Assembly (NCBI GenBank): GCA_027625915.1
Contig: JANTQA010000047.1
Location: 2,108,001 to 2,172,000 of the forward strand
Length of the DNA stretch: 64,000 bases
From: Anaeramoeba flamelloides
Lineage: Eukaryota > Metamonada > Anaeramoebidae
Reading direction: 5' to 3'
The translations under genes were made by a program, and so were the position numbers. The notes under the pieces were generated by a model. That model worked only from the letters and a program-made list of their open reading frames with translations. It was not told where the DNA came from and searched no databases. Shown one piece after another: positions 48,637-57,800 of this stretch. How positions within the stretch are numbered: position 1 is the first letter of the stretch; the number at the start of each line of letters is the position of its first letter.

Positions 48637-50525
48637 GATCCTTTGTTTTTTTTTTTTCAAGAAAGATCAAGTGGATAAAAAAAAAAGATCTTCGAAAAGA
48701 CAAATAATGATAATGAAAACTTCAAAAATGTAATGTCTATTAAAATGAATTCAATTATTAGTAAAAAATCTTGTTTTTAACTTTTTTTCAGTGAAAGTTC
48801 AGTAATAAAAAATCGGTAATGCTCATTTCAAAAATTGTGACTCAATTTTTTTTAGTTTTTGATTTTATTTTTTTTTAATTTACAAAATATCAGGTTTTTA
48901 TATATTTAGAATGATATAAAAGTTAATTACAAATCAGATTTAATTATTTGTTGTTCTTGAATACAAAAGTATATATATATATATAAACTCTTTTTCAAAA
49001 ATTGTGACTCACCTGAAATAATAAATTGAAAAAAAAAATTTATCCTTTAGTATTCAAGAACAATTAATAACTCAATATGATTTGTAATTCACTTTTAAGT
49101 CATTCTAAATTTATAAAAAGCCTGATATATTAAAAATTAAAAAAAATAAAACCAAAAACCTAAAAAAAGGTGAGTCACAATTTTTGAAATGAGCATTACC
49201 CATTTTTTATTACTGAACTTTCACTGAAAAAAAGTTGAATAACAATATTTTTTATGAATAATTAAATTCATTTTCAAAGACACTACATAGCCCCAATTTT
49301 CTTAGTGATTATTTGTCTTTTCGAAGATCTTTTTTTTCCACATGATCTTTTTAAAAAAAAAAAAAAAAAAAAAGAAAAAGAAAAAAAAAGAAAAAGAAAA
49401 AAAAAAAAAAAGAAAAAAAAAAAAAAAAAAAAAACGAAAGCAAAACTAAAATTTGAAAAATTAGAAAAAATGATTCTGATCCAAAAATTTGAAAATAATT
49501 TTTGTTAAGAATTCTGGAATAAACCCTCAAAACAACTCCCATTAAGATTATAAAGTGATTCAAAATTTATGAAAAATAGTTTATATTTTCAATTTATTAT
49601 TTCAGGCGAGTAACAATTTTTGAAATGGTGTTGAGAAAATATTATATTTTAAGAATTTTTGAAAAAGCAAATCATAGAAATCACAGAAACATGAATCTCA
49701 AATTTTGATAAATTTTTTGATTTTTATTTCGCAAATTCAATTCAATCAATTCGGTGTTTTTACTCATTTTAAATGAGTTATACAAGATATCTGTGAAATG
49801 ACAAACTTTAGAATTATTGTAAACAAGAATATTTTAGTTTTGTAATTAGAATTCAATTTATTTTCAAATAATAATTTTAATAAGGGAAAAAAATATTAAT
49901 TTTTTATCGTTTTTAAAAAATATTTTTTCAAGAAAAATACTTGTATAGTGTTCAAAAGAAAATTAAGAATTTAATATTTCAATTTTTTTTAATATTTATG
50001 TATCTATCTATATTAATATAAAGAGATAGATATAATTTCAATCAAACAATACACAATTAACTTATTGAAAATTATATTTTTACAAATAATAATAATAATA
50101 ATAATAATAATATTTCAAAATTATAAATACCATAAATAACAAAGACTGTTGGTGTTTCTTCTGTAACTGGTAAAGGGATGGACGAGTTTTTTGAAAAAAT
50201 TGAAGAATGTAAAAAAGAATATTTTAGCGAATATCTCCCAATAATTGAAAAATGGAAGGAAGAGCAAAAACAAAGAAAAATAGAAAAACAAAAATTAGAT
50301 TTAGAAAAACTTGAACAAGATTTAAAATTATCACAAGGCGGTAAAGTTCTGAACAAAGAAAAGAAAATTAAATTGGAATTTGACGAAAAAGAAGACAAGA
50401 CCACTCAATTTGTATCAATGAAAGAAGAAGATCCAAAAGAAATTTATGAAAATAAAATGTTCCAAAGAATTGTTGGAAGCAATGAGAAGGGGAATGAAAA
50501 TGAAAATAAAAATAAAAAAAAATAA
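45414..50525 (+). CDS. GPN1: GPN-loop GTPase 1 (XAB1/Npa3 family)
   Basis: Exon 1 (45414-46565, 384 codons) and exon 2 (50145-50525) join in phase 0 to give 510 residues. The GTPase core starts near residue 164: P-loop GFAGSGKTT (about 168-176), [20 protein letters not shown], the family-defining LGPNGAI loop, DTPGQIE, VVDTPR, and FNKTD for guanine recognition. The splice joins LEEFYETLK to [16 protein letters not shown], exactly as the sequence continues in other GPN1 proteins. GPN1 pairs with GPN3 and is needed for assembly and nuclear import of RNA polymerase II. Odd points: about 160 residues of Lys/Glu-rich sequence precede the core (human GPN1 is 374 residues in all), and the C-terminus ends in a [11 protein letters not shown] run. 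The long charged extension could be coiled coil or disordered. Confidence 0.95.
46770..47820. repeat. Long array of hairpin modules, family B
   Basis: About 1 kb made of repeated short inverted modules. The GTTAGGTTTTTTT/AAAAAAACC core, TTTTCTTGAGTTTTCTGTTT with its inverse, and CAAAATTCAAAAAAATTGAG type palindromes each occur several times in both orientations. Two 60-70 bp blocks near 46905-47040 and 47215-47360 are inverse copies of each other (AAGTTTTCTGTTTATCTGTA versus its complement), so the array as a whole folds back on itself. The right end has CTCTACGGCACTCTACAACA. Confidence 0.65.
48435..49555. repeat. 1.1 kb palindrome of repeat E in the GPN1 intron
   Basis: The left arm (48435-48975) and right arm (about 49030-49555) are reverse complements with moderate divergence. 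Landmarks on both arms are AACTTCCATTAAC/CAACTCCCATTAAG-type ends, CAAATTTTTAGATCAGAAT, CTTCGAAAAGACAAATAATG, AATGCTCATTTCAAAAATTG and CTTGAATAC next to the centre. The centre has a short TA run (48970-48987). A one-arm relative lies at 14330-15045. A and T runs in the arms are broken by single C/G residues. Confidence 0.72.
50089..50112 (+). repeat. AAT microsatellite beside the GPN1 acceptor
   Basis: About eight AAT units end some 30 bases upstream of the exon 2 start, where a branch point would be expected. Length variation here could affect splicing, but nothing in the sequence shows that it does. Confidence 0.8.
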
Positions 50526-50589
50526 ATATTTTCTTATTTTTAATAAAAAATTAGAAATAATATTACTATAACCCAATTTAATTGATTTA

Positions 50590-50650
50590 TGAATGTATGT
50601 ATGTATGTATGTGTGTGTGTGCACGCATATTTATTTATATGTATTTATAT
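50590..50650 (+). repeat. ATGT/GT microsatellite
   Basis: Four ATGT units, then about five GT, then ATTTATATGT repeats, just downstream of the GPN1 stop. Probably in or near the 3' UTR. Confidence 0.85.
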
Positions 50651-52043
50651 GTCCCTACGAACCAAAAAACACTAAAAATGAAAAACTGATCAAATACTTT
50701 ACATTAATACAATTAAAAAAACAAAATGATAAAATAAAAATAAATAAAGTTTCAATTTAGCTTTTTCTTGAAAACATTTTTTGCCAAAATCCTTGATTTC
50801 AACCTTGAAATTATGTATATTTTTAGATACAATATCTTGTTTTAACTCATTTACAAAAACAAATTCTAAATTATGAGAATTTTCTTTTCACAAAAGGCAC
50901 TAATTTGGTCCTCAAATGTTTTTTTTAGATTTAAATGGTAAAATTAAAAAAAAGTTAAACTTAAAAGATAAACTCTCTGGGAAAAGCATTCTAATTTACT
51001 ATATTAACTTATTCTTTTATTTAAAACTTTTCTCAACCCAAATTTTTCAAAAAAAAATAAAAAAGTGCACACTAATTCCAAAAAATATTTTCGATATTCA
51101 AAAGTTGAGAGTGTTTTTATTCTAAAAAAAATTATCCCAGTGGTTAATTGAATTAAGTTATAAACTTAGATTTTGAAAAATATTAATCAGAAAAAAATAG
51201 TGCTTAATTTTATTAAGGACATATATTAATCTTCACAAGTATAATCAAAAATAGAATAAAAGACAATCTTAAAAAATAAAAATTATCTATTTTAAATCAA
51301 TTTTGATTATTTGATGTTTCATGAATTTTTAATCAAATGAGATTCAGAAAAAATCCACAGTTGATTGGGAAAAAATTGAATATGTTTTGGAAAACAATTT
51401 CTGTACTATTTTTTTTTTTTTTAGACTATTTATTTTGATGAAAAAAGCTATCGCCAAATATATAATAAAGTGCTTTAAGTTTTTCTAATCCAAATTCGAA
51501 AAAAAGTAAACTTTTCAAAAGATCAAATTTTTTATGATTAAAATTTTTTCGAAGATGAAATGTTTTAGATATCAAAAGAAATTGAAGAAATAGTGGTTAT
51601 TTTTGCACAATAAAGAACATAATTTAAAAAAAAAGAAAAAAATGAGATTTGACTTAGGTGCTAATGTAGTATTTTAATCCTTTTTTTTAGAAATTAATAA
51701 TTGTTGAAAAATTAAAATCTTATCTTTTTGTGGACAATTAACAAGATTTTTAAGGTTTTCATTTATGAATTTAGGTTTTACTTTTTATTTCAAGCTATTT
51801 TGGTACAAAACTAAAAGTTGATTTTCTACTTTTAGTTATTATATACTCTTTAGAGTTATCCAAGAATGAAGAAACTCCTGTTTTTGTTTGTGATTGGATG
51901 CAAGCATTTCCCTCTGTACAAAATCAATTCTCAAAGTTTTAAAAGTTATTTTCAGAGAATCAGATTTACAATACTAGTATAAAATGATAATTGAAGTAAT
52001 AGGTTTGTCTAACTTTTTTTTTTCAATTTTATTTTTTCATACT

Positions 52044-52631
52044 ATAAGGCATTTCCAAAAAAGTGGGGCATTTTTTTTTATATTTCATAAAAAATAATCT
52101 TTTTTAGTGATGGTAATCATTAATCAACATTACCAAATTAAATTTAATATTTATACCGATTAAGTCAACCACTTATATATTTAATTCAAAGAATGTTAGT
52201 TGAAATATTCCCAAAAAATGAAAAAAAAAAAAATAGCACTTTTTTTGGTCAAAGCAATGTACGACCAATTTCAATAAAAAACCGGAAATATGGAAAGGGA
52301 ACAAATGATTTTTTAAACACAAAAACGCAGTTATATGTTTTTAATTATATTGTAAATTTTGTTGAGATTATACAATTTATGAAAATATTTTTTTCGATCA
52401 AAAAGAAAATAATAAACACCAATTTTCACCATAAAAAAATATCCGATAAAATCGAGATCATAAATTTTAATATATTTTATTTTTGCAATACAATACTAAG
52501 AAACAAATTGAATTATTATCAAGAATCTATAAATGGTGGTTAATGATTTTATATATTTAAATCCTTTTTTATTGAATTTGTTATATAAATATATTTTAAA
52601 ATAAATTTGCCCCACATTCTTGGAAATGGCT
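52044..52631 (+). mobile_element. TA-flanked MITE, family I, copy 2
   Basis: Left end TAAGGCATTTCCAAAAAAGT followed by GGGGCA; right end TGCCCCACATTCTTGGAAAT followed by GGCTTA. The terminal inverted repeats are about 24 bp with TA at both outer edges. Internal sequence is shared with 27048-27640 (ACCAATTTTCAC near the right third). Better preserved than the other copy. Confidence 0.7.
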
Positions 52632-52632
52632 T

Positions 52633-53048
52633 ACATGTGCAAAAAGTGATGTCTTAATATATCAAGTTTTTTTTACTAAATATGCCATTTTTCCAAAAAC
52701 TATAAAACTTTTCATATGTGCCCCAACAAGAGAGATTATTTTTTAACAAACCTGAGGTTTATACTATCAAAAAAAAAAAAAACAATTTAATGACAGAATG
52801 AAAATGTTTGGGGTTTTTGTTTTTTTATTTATGAAAATTATCTTCGATTTTTGAATTTCTTTTTATTCCCCGACCATTTTTATTCTGTCATTAAATTGTT
52901 TTTTTTTTTTTTGATAGTATAAACCTCAGGTTTGTTAAAAAATAATCTCTCTTGTTGGGGCACATATGAAAAGTTTTATAGTTTTTGGAAAAATGGCATA
53001 TTTAGTAAAAAAAACTTGATATATTAAGACATCACTTTTTGCACATGT
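52633..53048. repeat. Near-perfect palindrome, two 174 bp arms and a 68 bp loop
   Basis: The left arm (52633-52806) and right arm (52875-53048) are reverse complements with about one mismatch (G/A near 52798). The ends read ACATGTGCAAAAAGTGATGT; the inner ends are AATGACAGAATGAAAATG and CATTTTTATTCTGTCATT. The loop (52807-52874) is T-rich and unrelated. It directly abuts the right end of element I. Transcribed from either strand it would form a 174 bp stem. It could be a foldback transposon, a recent inverted duplication or an assembly artefact; no relative was seen in the window. Confidence 0.9.
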
Positions 53049-54049
53049 GTAGTGAAGTGTCTGTCAAAAAAAAAATATTTTTTCCTATTTAAAAGAACAA
53101 TAATTATTTTATTATCAAAATAATTAGTTAAATATTTGAAAGATATTTGTCTAATTTGAAATACTTTTAAAATATGATAAAATGATCTCTTGTTTGTAAA
53201 AAAATTATTATTTACAAATATTTTTCTATAAAATTTAAACAAAATCTTTAAGGAAAAACAGATTTTCCAAATTAAAAGGTAAAATACCACTAAAAATATT
53301 TTTTGTTCAAAGATTTCTAATTAACAAATCAGTTTTTATTATAATTGAACGTATTAAAAATGTAAAATTAGCAAATATATTTTTTTCTTGGATGTGAAAT
53401 CATAAGCATATAAAAATAAAAGGGATGAATTAAGGGTAACTTCTTCACCAAAAATATTACAATATATTCAAATATGTTATATGTAACATTTTCTACTTAT
53501 AATTTTGTGGATGTAATGTGCCAAAAAAATTATGATTGGCTATTAAACTCAAAAAAGAAAATTTTTTAAGTGAGATCAATTTTTTTCAATTTTTTAGAAA
53601 AAAGAAAATTATTAAATGATATTTTATTTCTCACATTATAAAAATTTTTTATCTTTTTTATTTCCATTTCCATTATTATTATACAATATCAAGTATTTGT
53701 GACCAGGAATATTAATGTAAAGAGTTTTTTCTTTTTTTGAGATAATTCTTTTGGTTAACCAAAAAAATGTTTTATTCATTTCTATTGAAAAATAGTTATA
53801 TAACTTTCAGAAGAATATTTATATCCATTATAGTTTCAAAAAAAGTTACAAATTTTACCTAGAAATTGGGGTTTTGTTCTAAGATGAAATTTGAATATTT
53901 TAAAATAGTATTTTCTTCCGTATATTTTTGAATTAGTAATTTTTTCCTCAAAATTCAAAAACAATTTTTGTATTGACAAAAACCATTTAAATTGTTATAA
54001 GGTTACTTTGAATTATACTAAAAAATTTTATGAAAAAAAATGAGTATTT

Positions 54050-54097
54050 CTTTTTTTTTATTGTAATTTAAGGGAGGAGTTTAGAATTCCTCTTGTT
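54050..54097 (-). mobile_element. LINE 3'-end stub
   Basis: The plus strand reads TTTAAGGGAGGAGTTTAGAA and then TTCCTCTTG, preceded by a T run. This is the same 3' terminus as the LINE at 10992-12310 (TTTAAGGGAGGAGTTATTAG followed by CTCCTCTTG), in the same orientation. Only about 40 bp remain, a very short 5'-truncated insertion, followed at once by a family B module. Confidence 0.6.
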
Positions 54098-54375
54098 TTC
54101 CGTTAGGTTTTTTTTAATTTGTGAAATAAACAGAAAATTTATAAAATAATCTTTTTATTTCTAAAATTAAAAAAAACCGCAGTTAGCTTTTCCAGAATTC
54201 AAAAGAATTTGGTAAAATCTTTGATTTTTCTCTATTACTTTTGAATTCTGGAAAAGCTCCGTTAGGTTTTCTTGAGCTTTCTGTTTATTGGGACAATCTA
54301 TAGATTTCACATATAAAATAGAAAACCTCAAGAAAAACTAGGTAATTGACGGCACTTTACGACACGACTGTTTGT
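54093..54375. repeat. Hairpin-module repeat, family B (cleanest copy)
   Basis: Contains, in order: CCGTTAGGTTTTTTTTAATT and its inverse AATTAAAAAAAACCGCAGTT (a hairpin), then AGCTTTTCCAGAATTCAAAA followed by its inverse TTTTGAATTCTGGAAAAGCT with a short ATTTGGTAAAATC centre (a second hairpin), then TTAGGTTTTCTTGAGCTTTC and a shortened inverse. It ends CGGCACTTTACGACACGACT. Three hairpins in a row. Confidence 0.65.
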
Positions 54376-54875
54376 TAATATTTCCCTAAAAAAATGAGTA
54401 TTTTTTGTATATTTTTTTTTATTCTTTTGGAAATTTATACAAACTTCAAAGTAGTAATAACGGGTAGTATTGAATTATGGGAGAATTATTAAATTTCCAA
54501 AAGTTATTTGTACTTTTGAACTAATAACCAACCTAATAAAAAACAAATGAGATAAATGCACTCTTAGTTGTGTTTCTAAATGGAGCGATAAGTGAGGTTT
54601 TGAGTAGAACATAAAACTTTCAAATAACCCAAATAAACTCCCTATTTCCAAAATAATTTATTTTAATCTTGAGTAAAGGATGGGAAGAATCATTGCCAAA
54701 ATGAAATGGAAGGTTTTGTAGTATATCTCGAGTTATGGTTAAGAACTTACATCCTTAAGGTTTATAGTTGATTTTAAGAACTTTTTCAAAAACTCAATTA
54801 ATGATAACCAAAAACTTTTTATTATTAATTTTCACCAAAACACAAACCGAATTGTCATCATTTTTTTACTTTTCA

Positions 54876-57800
54876 ATGAAAGCAATTTTTACTCTAGCCT
54901 TATTGTTATTTGTTTTTGTCACTTTCGCTCTTGCAAATCTAACACCAGGAACCACCTTTTTTTGGCAAGTTTGCATTCTTTTCATTCTCTTTTCTTTTAT
55001 TCTTTTTACCACTTTTTTTTTTTGTAAAATCTTTCCAAACAAAATGCTCAACTCACCTAACAGTTCGCTCACAAAAATTTAATTTAAGTCAACTTGTGTG
55101 CTTGTTCTCAACCCTCAGAACTCTTTTTTTTTTTTTTCACCAAAAATGCGAAAAAAGTTTTTCCCATTGCTTTTAATGATCTTTAAATTTTTTAGAAACA
55201 GATAACAAAATTGTGTTTGGGTTACAAAGAAATTTGCTAGCTTTTTTTGAACAAAGATTTCTCTTAATCAAAAAGAAAGATTTAATAAATCTGTGGTTAA
55301 TTTGGTTCAAATAATTAATTAATATTTGAGCAAAAGTCACACTTTGTCTTCCAATTCTTTTCCAATACAAACAGTTTTTTTGGGAGATATAAATTTTGTT
55401 CTTAATTATGCAAAATAATTGCTTCAACTTTATTTAAATAAAAAAAAAAAACTTTTACTGAATAACCAACCTTCAGGAATTAAATACAACAAAACAAGGC
55501 ACACTAAAAAAAATCATAAGAAAATTTTTTGGATGATCAGTATTGATTGTCCAAAGCCCAAAGAGGATCTCTTTTGAAACTTTAAAAGAAAAATTTACAA
55601 AGAGGTAATAAAAACATCATAAAAAAAATTTCAATTTATTTTTTTTCCTTAAGGGAGTAGCTACACCATAAGACATGATAAAAATTTGAGAGAGATGAGA
55701 TAAAAGTATTTTTTTTTTGGTGGAGTGTGATCTTAGATTCTCGAAAAATTTTTTTGAAAAAATTATTTGTTATTTTTTTTTTTAGTAATGTTAAACAATA
55801 AAAAAAAGAGAAAAGAATTGATAAAATTGGTTCGATTTTTATTTTTTTTAGAATAAATAGATTTTTTTTGGGAGAAGATAATTTATGATTCTTAGAATAA
55901 AACTTACTGTTGAGAGAAAAATGTTGGACACAGAAAAATGGTTGGACACCTTTTTTAATTGGGAACATTAGTAAAATTGAAAATCAAATCCTATTGATAA
56001 CTAGGTGGATTTTATATAAATTCAGGTTTAAAGGTGTTACAAGTTCATTTCTCTGTGGTTTGTGTAGAATACTCATTTGAATGGTTGATAACAAAAATAG
56101 ATCATGCAATTTTAACAAAAATCCAAGTTCTAGTAAAGTTTACTATTAATTCTGAAAATGGTAATTTTTAAACTTGCTTTAGGGTATCAGAGATAAGGTT
56201 TTGAAAAAGTAGAATTACATTAATCCTTATTCTAAACAAGTAGATTATTGTTATTTTCTTTAGTTATTTCACAAACGATTAAAATTAAAAATCATTTTCA
56301 GTAATGTTCCCAATTAAAAATGCTGTCCAACTATTTTTCTGTTTCCAACATTTTTCTCTCAACAGTTATGGCTATTTTGTAGTTTAAAATTTGATAAAAT
56401 ATAATCATATACACTTCTCCAATTCCACCATATCCAAGTGTTTAAAACCCTAACCAGTAATGTTATAGGATAATTATAATTGTTTGGAACCCTCCTAGCT
56501 ATAAAAGTCCCATTCATGTTTCCTTTTGTGATTCTCTCGATTGTAATGTTATTGTTCTTTTTAAACAAGATCCATTAATCTCAAATGTAACTGATAAAAA
56601 AAATCTTTCTTATTGCTTTTTTTTTGTGATGATTAAAAAAATTCAAAAATGATGAAAAATAACAAATGAAAAAATTAAATTCCGAAATAGAATGTTGAGA
56701 TAAGGATAAAAGATAATTCATTCAACATTCGAAACACTATTTTAAGCAATTCAACTCAGCATTCTATTGTGGCAATTTCTTTGAGACTTTTGAAAAAAAA
56801 TTTAAAAATCTAATCGATGAAGTCCTTTAAGTAATAAAAATCAATGAGTTAACCAGAGTAAAAAATGTTATTTTCTGATCCTCTTCAAAATTGTAAAAAA
56901 GTGAAAAATTTTCCTTTACCGTGGCTACTCCCTTAAACACCCCGAAAAATGACATGACTTTTTGAAAGATTTTCACCTTTCAAACATTTCTGAAAATTTC
57001 CAAAGCTTTAAAAGCTTGAAAAGGGTGAAAAGTAATGTAAAAGTGAGATTTTTTGGAGTGAGCGCTAATACTGTTTCAAACCTATACCAATTCCAACTAG
57101 GTTGAAAAATTCAGAAGACTTAGAAATTGATTTCCTATAATACTATCAGTTGCAAAATAAAGGGAACAAAATTTTCATTCAGCTATCCAAAAACAAGATT
57201 TTTAAATCATGTAACATGTCAAATTTTTAATACGATAATAACCAAGCAAGAATTATTAATTTCCCTTTTAGAATTGTGAGGCTTTGATAATTTTATTTTA
57301 ATGCTTGGGATCTGATGTCTTTATTGATATGTTATTTGAAAATTTTGATCTTTTTTTTTTACAATTCAAAGTAAATTGACCATTTTCTATCGAACTGCCC
57401 AGCCTATGAAAATAATCACAAAATCTGGATATCTGAATTAAAAAAAATTAATATATCGAATATATTAAATAATAATAATATTTCTAATATTATTATAAAA
57501 AAGGATTCAAACTTCTTATTAGCCTTAGTGGGTAATAAACTTATTTTTGATTCTTTAATTAAATTCCAAAATAAAAATTTAGGAATTTGGGCAAATAAGA
57601 GGGGTCAATAACTCCTCCCTTAAATAATAATAAAAAAAAAAAAATTCACAGTAAATTTAAGTTGCACTATAAACTGTAAAATTGACTCCGATATGTTACG
57701 GCAAATCGTTCGATTTTATATAAAGGAAAAAAATTATGTTCTTTCATTTTTTTTTGTTTTTTTAAATTAGCGAACTCATAAAAAAACATCTTTTAATGGA

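Larger units (their letters stand above)
46566..50144 (+). other. Giant intron (3.58 kb) of GPN1
   Basis: GTAATT...ATAACAAAG, phase 0. Contents: a long hairpin-module array (46770-47820), nothing recognised at 47820-48430, a 1.1 kb palindrome of repeat E (48435-49555), and an (AAT) run at 50089-50112 ending about 30 bases before the acceptor. The acceptor region has no pyrimidine tract. Confidence 0.9.
50526..54875. other. Intergenic gap between GPN1 and GH114
   Basis: Contents: an ATGT/GT microsatellite (50590-50640), short coding-like fragments on the minus strand at 50755-51125, TA-flanked element I copy 2 (52044-52631), a near-perfect palindrome (52633-53048), a LINE 3' stub (54050-54097) and hairpin family B (54093-54375). 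The intervals 51130-52040 and 53050-54050 show nothing recognisable. The GH114 promoter should lie in 54380-54875. Confidence 0.6.

Noticed and set aside
50089-50112. AAT run taken as part of a coding Asn tract
   Set aside because: It lies upstream of the GPN1 acceptor at 50144, and the frame into exon 2 is closed there.
53024-53290. 88-residue minus-strand open frame
   Set aside because: It starts inside AT-rich sequence and runs into the palindrome arm; Phe/Lys/Ile-rich and without a motif.
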